Part shown: positions 5,011-8,522 of the stretch, one piece after another
Layout: every line of letters starts with the position of its first letter
Position numbering within the stretch: the stretch's first letter is position 1
Origin: an uncultured Micrococcaceae bacterium
GTDB lineage: Bacteria > Actinomycetota > Actinomycetes > Actinomycetales > Micrococcaceae
Assembly (NCBI GenBank): GCA_937896705.1
Contig: CALBOC010000395.1
Coordinates: 1 to 8,522 of the forward strand
Direction: 5' to 3'
Length of the DNA stretch: 8,522 bases
Notes under the pieces: model-generated
What the model was told of the DNA's origin: nothing
Databases searched by the model: none
The model's input: the letters and a program-made list of their open reading frames with translations, nothing else
Made by a program: the position numbers and the translations under genes

Positions 5011-6069
5011 ATGAAGTCATCTAAGAAAATGCGTGGCGCCGTTGTCGTCATTACCGGTGCCTCAAGTGGCATTGGCCGGGCCACCGCCCGGCAGTTCGCC
5101 AAGGCCGGCAGCCATGTTGTTCTGGCAGCGCGCGGTCGAAAGGCCCTGGAAGAGACCGCCCAGGAATGCCGTGACCTCGGCGCCAAAGCCATCGCGGTCC
5201 CGACGGACACGACCGACGCCACTGCGGTTGAAGCGCTGGCCCGCCGAGCGGTCGAACAGTTCGGCTCGCTGGATGTGTGGGTCAATAACGCCTCGGTGAG
5301 CCTGTTCGGTGCAGTAGAAACCGTACCGTTGGACCACTTCCAACGGGTGTTGGAGACCAACGTCATGGGGTATGTGCACGGCGCTCGCGCGGCGCTGCAC
5401 CACATGCGAGCTCAGGGCAGCGGAGTTCTCATCAACGTTTCCTCGGCCATCGCACACGTGCCCCAACCCTTTACCGCTGCCTACTCGATGTCCAAGGCCG
5501 CAGTGAGCTCGCTGTCGGTGAGTCTGCGCTCTGAGCTGTGGCTGGAGAAGCTGAAAGATATCCACATCGTAACCGTCACGCCGGCCACTGTGGATACCCC
5601 ATTCTTCGGTCGGACCGCCAACTACAGCGGCCGGAAAGTCCGGGCGATGCCTCCGGTGCATCCGCCCGAAGATATCGCCAAGGCTATCGTCAAGGCTGCG
5701 ACCAAACCCGAGAATAACGTTGTTGTCGGTGCCGGGGCGAAAGAGCTCATCCAACAACACCGCGTCGCTCCGGGTGCCACCGAAGAGCAGATGGCAGTGC
5801 AGGTGGACACCACTCACTTATCGCGCAAAGAGACCGCACCGGACACCTCTGGCAACCTGTATGAGTCAAATACCGACGACGAGTACACCATCCACGGGGG
5901 TTGGGCCGGCAAACGAAAAACGCGGACCCGTCAGGTGCTAGCAGCCGGACTGGTCCTGGGAGCAGTTGGGGTCGGGGCCGTCACGGTGCAGCGGATCACG
6001 ATGGATAAAGCGGCAAAGAAGGCGCTAAAGATGGCGGGCAAGAAGGTCGCCAAGATCGCTGCGACATAA
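5011..6069 (+). CDS. Membrane-anchored short-chain dehydrogenase/reductase (SDR)
   Basis: A 352-residue classical SDR, an NAD(P)(H)-dependent oxidoreductase of carbonyl/hydroxyl groups; the substrate is unknown. The Rossmann motif T-G-A-S-S-G-I-G is at 15-22, Arg41 after the second strand favours NADP(H), N-N-A is at 92-94, and the catalytic set is Asn117, Ser145, Tyr158 and Lys162 (Y-S-M-S-K). Beyond the catalytic domain is a D-T-S-G-N-L-Y-E ... H-G-G-W stretch (278-298) that I recall from a group of about 330-residue bacterial SDRs. Then come a basic patch K-R-K-T-R-T-R (301-307), a Gly/Ala/Val membrane segment (309-326) and a tail with seven Lys (333-348) that could form a cationic amphipathic helix. 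It is longer than a plain SDR (about 250). It lies 11 bases behind the OBAP-like gene, so the two are probably made together. Confidence 0.92.
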   Translation: MKSSKKMRGAVVVITGASSGIGRATARQFAKAGSHVVLAARGRKALEETAQECRDLGAKAIAVPTDTTDATAVEALARRAVEQFGSLDVWVNNASVSLFGAVETVPLDHFQRVLETNVMGYVHGARAALHHMRAQGSGVLINVSSAIAHVPQPFTAAYSMSKAAVSSLSVSLRSELWLEKLKDIHIVTVTPATVDTPFFGRTANYSGRKVRAMPPVHPPEDIAKAIVKAATKPENNVVVGAGAKELIQQHRVAPGATEEQMAVQVDTTHLSRKETAPDTSGNLYESNTDDEYTIHGGWAGKRKTRTRQVLAAGLVLGAVGVGAVTVQRITMDKAAKKALKMAGKKVAKIAAT

Positions 6070-6093
6070 CAACCCAGCTCGAGCCCGCTGACC

Positions 6094-6825
6094 TTATAGC
6101 TCTTCCAATGGAGCAGAGTCGGCTTCATGCACGCCGTCTAACATCGGACGGAACAGCAGGCCAGCGATCACGGCGCCAAGGACGGGAAACACCAGGAAAA
6201 CCCACAACTGACCAAGAGACTCGCCCCCGCCGTACACCGCTGCAGCAATTGAACGCGCGGGATTAACCGAGGTATTGGATACGGGTATCGAAATCAGATG
6301 GATCAGCGTCAGCGACAGACCGATTGCTAGTGGCGCGAAACTCACCGTGGCTCGCGACGACGTGCTTCCGATGATGACGAACAGGAACACCGCGGTCAGG
6401 ATGACCTCCACGAGGATGACTGCGACCAGACCGTACCCATCGGGTGAAGCGTCGCCGTACCCATTGGAGGCGAAGTTTCCGAGATCGCTGCCCTGGCGAC
6501 CGGTAGCAATGAGGTATAGCAGGCTCGATGCCAGCAATCCCCCAATAATTTGTCCGATGATATAAGCCGGCACATCCCGCCACGCAAAGCGGCCTGCTGC
6601 GGCCAGTCCGATGGTGACCGCTGGGTTGAAGTGTCCGCCCGATACGGGGCCAAAAGCGTAGGCGCCAACGACCACCGTCAGTCCGAAGGCCAGTGCAATG
6701 CCATGAAAACCGACATGGGTACCGGCGAGTACAGCTGTGCCCACGCCACCGAATACAAGAAGGAAGGTGCCCAGTACTTCCGCTGACAGACGCGCTGCCG
6801 TGGTAGACCGAATTTCGGTAGTCAT
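6094..6825 (-). CDS. aqpZ: Aquaporin Z-type water channel
   Basis: A 243-residue MIP-family channel in the cytoplasmic membrane, closely matching E. coli AqpZ. Both half-helix motifs are intact: H-F-N-P-A-V-T (NPA 67-69) and S-V-N-P-A-R-S (NPA 188-190). The selectivity filter predicted by alignment is Phe47, His176, Thr185 and Arg191, the same four as in AqpZ (F43/H174/T183/R189), indicating a water channel rather than a glycerol facilitator. The segments A-L-A-F-G-L-T, F-A-S-N-G-Y-G and L-T-L-I-H-L-I-S-I-P-V are almost identical to AqpZ. The ATG at 6825 has a GGAAG site 9 bases upstream on the minus strand. It converges on the SDR gene with only 24 bases between stops and no clear terminator there. 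It lies 134 bases downstream of the betaine-type transporter on the same strand. Confidence 0.95.
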   Translation of the reverse strand: MTTEIRSTTAARLSAEVLGTFLLVFGGVGTAVLAGTHVGFHGIALAFGLTVVVGAYAFGPVSGGHFNPAVTIGLAAAGRFAWRDVPAYIIGQIIGGLLASSLLYLIATGRQGSDLGNFASNGYGDASPDGYGLVAVILVEVILTAVFLFVIIGSTSSRATVSFAPLAIGLSLTLIHLISIPVSNTSVNPARSIAAAVYGGGESLGQLWVFLVFPVLGAVIAGLLFRPMLDGVHEADSAPLEEL

Positions 6826-6959
6826 ATGTCACGTCTTCCATCAGGGAGTCTGGTGGCTTCATCTTATACCACCGCATGGTGTAGCGATATAGGAAGAGAA
6901 CATCCCCTGGCATTCTGATGAGCAGGCCCCGTCTTCGCGGCCCGTGGCGTCTAGGAAAG
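6826..6959 (-). promoter_or_regulatory. Upstream region of aqpZ with a candidate -10 box
   Basis: On the minus strand, TATAAG (6868-6863), overlapping TAAGAT (6866-6861), is a plausible -10 box about 40 bases before the aqpZ ATG. A matching -35 is not obvious. A short CACC-GCAT-GGTG inverted repeat lies just upstream of it. No T-tailed hairpin follows the transporter stop at 6960, so read-through into aqpZ remains possible. Confidence 0.3.
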
Positions 6960-8522
6960 TCACTCCGTGGTGTTGGCACGCCGTTCTGCGGCTGACTGGG
7001 CCTGGATCGTGCCGGTATCGGGATCCCAGCCGTCTTCCCATTCACCGGTTTCGAAGTCATAACCGACTGGTTCGCCATTCTCGTCGAACCGTTGATACCA
7101 AGCCGTGTAATCGTCGTGTGCTGAGTCGGTGCCGCTGCCTGCTCCCTGTCCGGGTGCTGTCGGTACGACCCGCAGCCGGAAATCGTCACCATACATATCG
7201 ATGCCCTCGCGCACTGCTTGCCGCACCACATTATTAGCGTACCGGTACCGTATTGCGAAGGGGTCCGTGCGCAATTCTTGAATCCAGGCCACAATAATGA
7301 ACAACATGATGATCGCAAACGGTACCGCGGTGATGATAACCAGCGATTGGAGGCCTTCGAGTGCGGTTTCATCACCGAGTAGCAACATGACCATCGCGAT
7401 GCCGCCCATCACCACGCCCCAGAACAGGACTACGATTTTCGGTGGGTCTTGTCGTCCTCGCGTCGTGAGGATCCCCATCACCACGGATGCTGAGTCGGCC
7501 GCGGTGATGAAGAAGATCGCCAGCACCACCATGATCACGTACGGCATCCATTCGGCGAATGGCAGGTTGCCCACCATGGTGAACAAGACCTGCGGAACGG
7601 CCATGTCGTCGTGGAAGCCCGGTGCACCTTCGCGGTACATCCAAATCGCAGAAGCACCCATCACCCCGTAGGCGACAATGAGCAGCGAGGACGGGATGAG
7701 GATGACACCGAGAATGAATTGTCGGATGGTCCGACCGCGTGAAATGCGGGCGATGAAGATCCCGACGAATGGCGACCACGAGATCCACCAAGCCCAGTAA
7801 TACACCGTCCAGGCCGATTGGAAGTCAACGGTTTCTTGGCCCCATGCGCCCGAGCGCGCCATCAGATCAAATAAGGAACCCACGTATTCGATCGCGGCGG
7901 ACGGGATGAGGTTGAGCAAGAATAAGGTCGGGCCGAGCAAGAAGACGAACGCCACGATGCCGATGGTGAATACGATATTGATATTCGACAGGTACCGAAT
8001 ACCCCGGGCAACCCCGGAGACCGCAGAGAGCACGAAACCAATCATCAATACCGCGATCACCATCGCAAGCACGGTGTTGGTGAGTTCCGAAACTCCGGTT
8101 ACGATCGTGATCCCTTCGCCAATCTGCAACGCGGCAATGCCCAGCGCGGCGGCAGTCCCGAATAACGTGGCGATAATGGCAAAAATGTCCACGACACGAC
8201 CCGCGAACCCATCGGCATAGGCGCCGCCAAACAACCGCCGAAAGATAGAGGACATCAGCAGGCTCCGACCTCGTCGGTATGCCACGTACGCGACCGCACC
8301 ACCAACAAGCGCATACATCGCCCAAGCGTGGAAACCCCAGTGAAAATACGTTTGGGCCAGCGCGAACTGCATCGCTTCAGTGGATTCAGGAGCGTTCGTT
8401 AGCGGTGGTGGGTTGATGAAATACGTGAGCGGTTCTGCTGGCCCCCAGAACATCACACCGATGCCCAGCCCTGCCGCAAAGAGCATCGCAACCCAAGAAA
8501 AGGTCGAGAATTCGGGCTTCTC
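6960..8522 (-). CDS. BCCT family transporter, glycine-betaine type (5' end outside window)
   Basis: The visible 520 codons of a betaine/choline/carnitine transporter, a secondary transporter that takes up quaternary-amine osmolytes. The frame stays open to the window edge: before the Met at 8486 come codons for E-K-P-E-F-S-T-F-S-W-V-A, a conserved BCCT stretch, so that Met is internal. Numbering from the edge, the glycine motif G18-L-G20-I-G22 matches the betaine-type GxGxG of BetP rather than the Asp-containing choline form. W243-A-W-W-I-S-W249 followed by R-I-S-R-G-R-T-I-R is the tryptophan-rich substrate helix and its loop. About 100 residues follow the last membrane span (from about 420), forming a long cytoplasmic tail whose end is acidic and aromatic. 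Sodium-coupled betaine uptake is inferred from these motifs. The water channel aqpZ follows on the same strand. Confidence 0.93.
   Translation of the reverse strand, partial: EKPEFSTFSWVAMLFAAGLGIGVMFWGPAEPLTYFINPPPLTNAPESTEAMQFALAQTYFHWGFHAWAMYALVGGAVAYVAYRRGRSLLMSSIFRRLFGGAYADGFAGRVVDIFAIIATLFGTAAALGIAALQIGEGITIVTGVSELTNTVLAMVIAVLMIGFVLSAVSGVARGIRYLSNINIVFTIGIVAFVFLLGPTLFLLNLIPSAAIEYVGSLFDLMARSGAWGQETVDFQSAWTVYYWAWWISWSPFVGIFIARISRGRTIRQFILGVILIPSSLLIVAYGVMGASAIWMYREGAPGFHDDMAVPQVLFTMVGNLPFAEWMPYVIMVVLAIFFITAADSASVVMGILTTRGRQDPPKIVVLFWGVVMGGIAMVMLLLGDETALEGLQSLVIITAVPFAIIMLFIIVAWIQELRTDPFAIRYRYANNVVRQAVREGIDMYGDDFRLRVVPTAPGQGAGSGTDSAHDDYTAWYQRFDENGEPVGYDFETGEWEDGWDPDTGTIQAQSAAERRANTTE

Noticed and set aside
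5062..5817. 251-codon minus-strand frame opposite the SDR
   Set aside because: Antisense to a clear catalytic SDR domain; His/Arg/Gly-rich low-quality translation with no family resemblance.
6070..6093. Bidirectional terminator between the convergent SDR and aqpZ genes
   Set aside because: The 24-base gap holds no stem of useful length and no T-run; a short GCTC/GAGC pairing lies inside the aqpZ end and is too weak.
6899..6955. Terminator hairpin after the BCCT stop
   Set aside because: GC-rich GGGCC/GGGGCC runs are present but pair over only 4-5 bases and no T-run follows on the minus strand.
6263..7375. 370-codon minus-strand frame overlapping aqpZ and the BCCT end in another frame
   Set aside because: Both overlapped genes have intact family motifs; this translation is Arg/Ser/Pro-rich with no motif, as expected of a shifted frame.
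1..8522. CRISPR array, tRNA/rRNA, insertion sequence, prophage or defence genes
   Set aside because: No regularly spaced repeats, cloverleaf, transposase, integrase or nuclease motifs were seen on either strand.

Overview
The window reads as chromosomal DNA of a high-GC Gram-positive bacterium. Support comes from a DUF3151 protein (a family I know only from actinobacteria), a MetNIQ system with an actinobacterial-style lipoprotein, GTG/ATG starts with AGGAG-type ribosome sites, and moderately GC-rich codon use. The very acidic, lysine-free methionine-binding lipoprotein, a betaine-type BCCT transporter and a water channel suggest a salt-tolerant member of the Micrococcales (Nesterenkonia/Yaniella/Enteractinococcus-like). 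That placement is inference.

Layout. Positions 1-538 (minus) hold the start of a small helix-hairpin-helix protein preceded by a DUF3151 gene. A 99-base divergent spacer separates them from metN-metI-metQ (638-3285, plus), a complete methionine ABC importer closed by a very strong hairpin terminator at 3304-3350. Positions 3351-3625 are mostly non-coding. They hold an imperfect inverted repeat and an unlisted 34-codon reading frame with a good ribosome site, which ends 5 bases before a small four-helix membrane protein (3626-4033, DUF4383-like). A 189-base spacer rich in inverted repeats follows.

Positions 4223-6069 (plus) are a tight two-gene unit: a DUF1264 protein, homologous to plant oil-body-associated proteins (OBAP), and a short-chain dehydrogenase with a C-terminal membrane segment and a Lys/Ala-rich cationic tail. 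The first gene appears to have a leaderless promoter. This pair is the most interesting content. Plant oil bodies also carry OBAPs and membrane-anchored SDRs (steroleosins), so the operon may act at a membrane or lipid-droplet surface.

Positions 6094-8522 (minus) hold an aquaporin Z-type water channel and, upstream of it, a BCCT-family betaine-type transporter whose 5' end lies outside the window. Both fit osmotic adaptation. I saw no tRNA, rRNA, CRISPR array, insertion sequence, integrase or phage gene.
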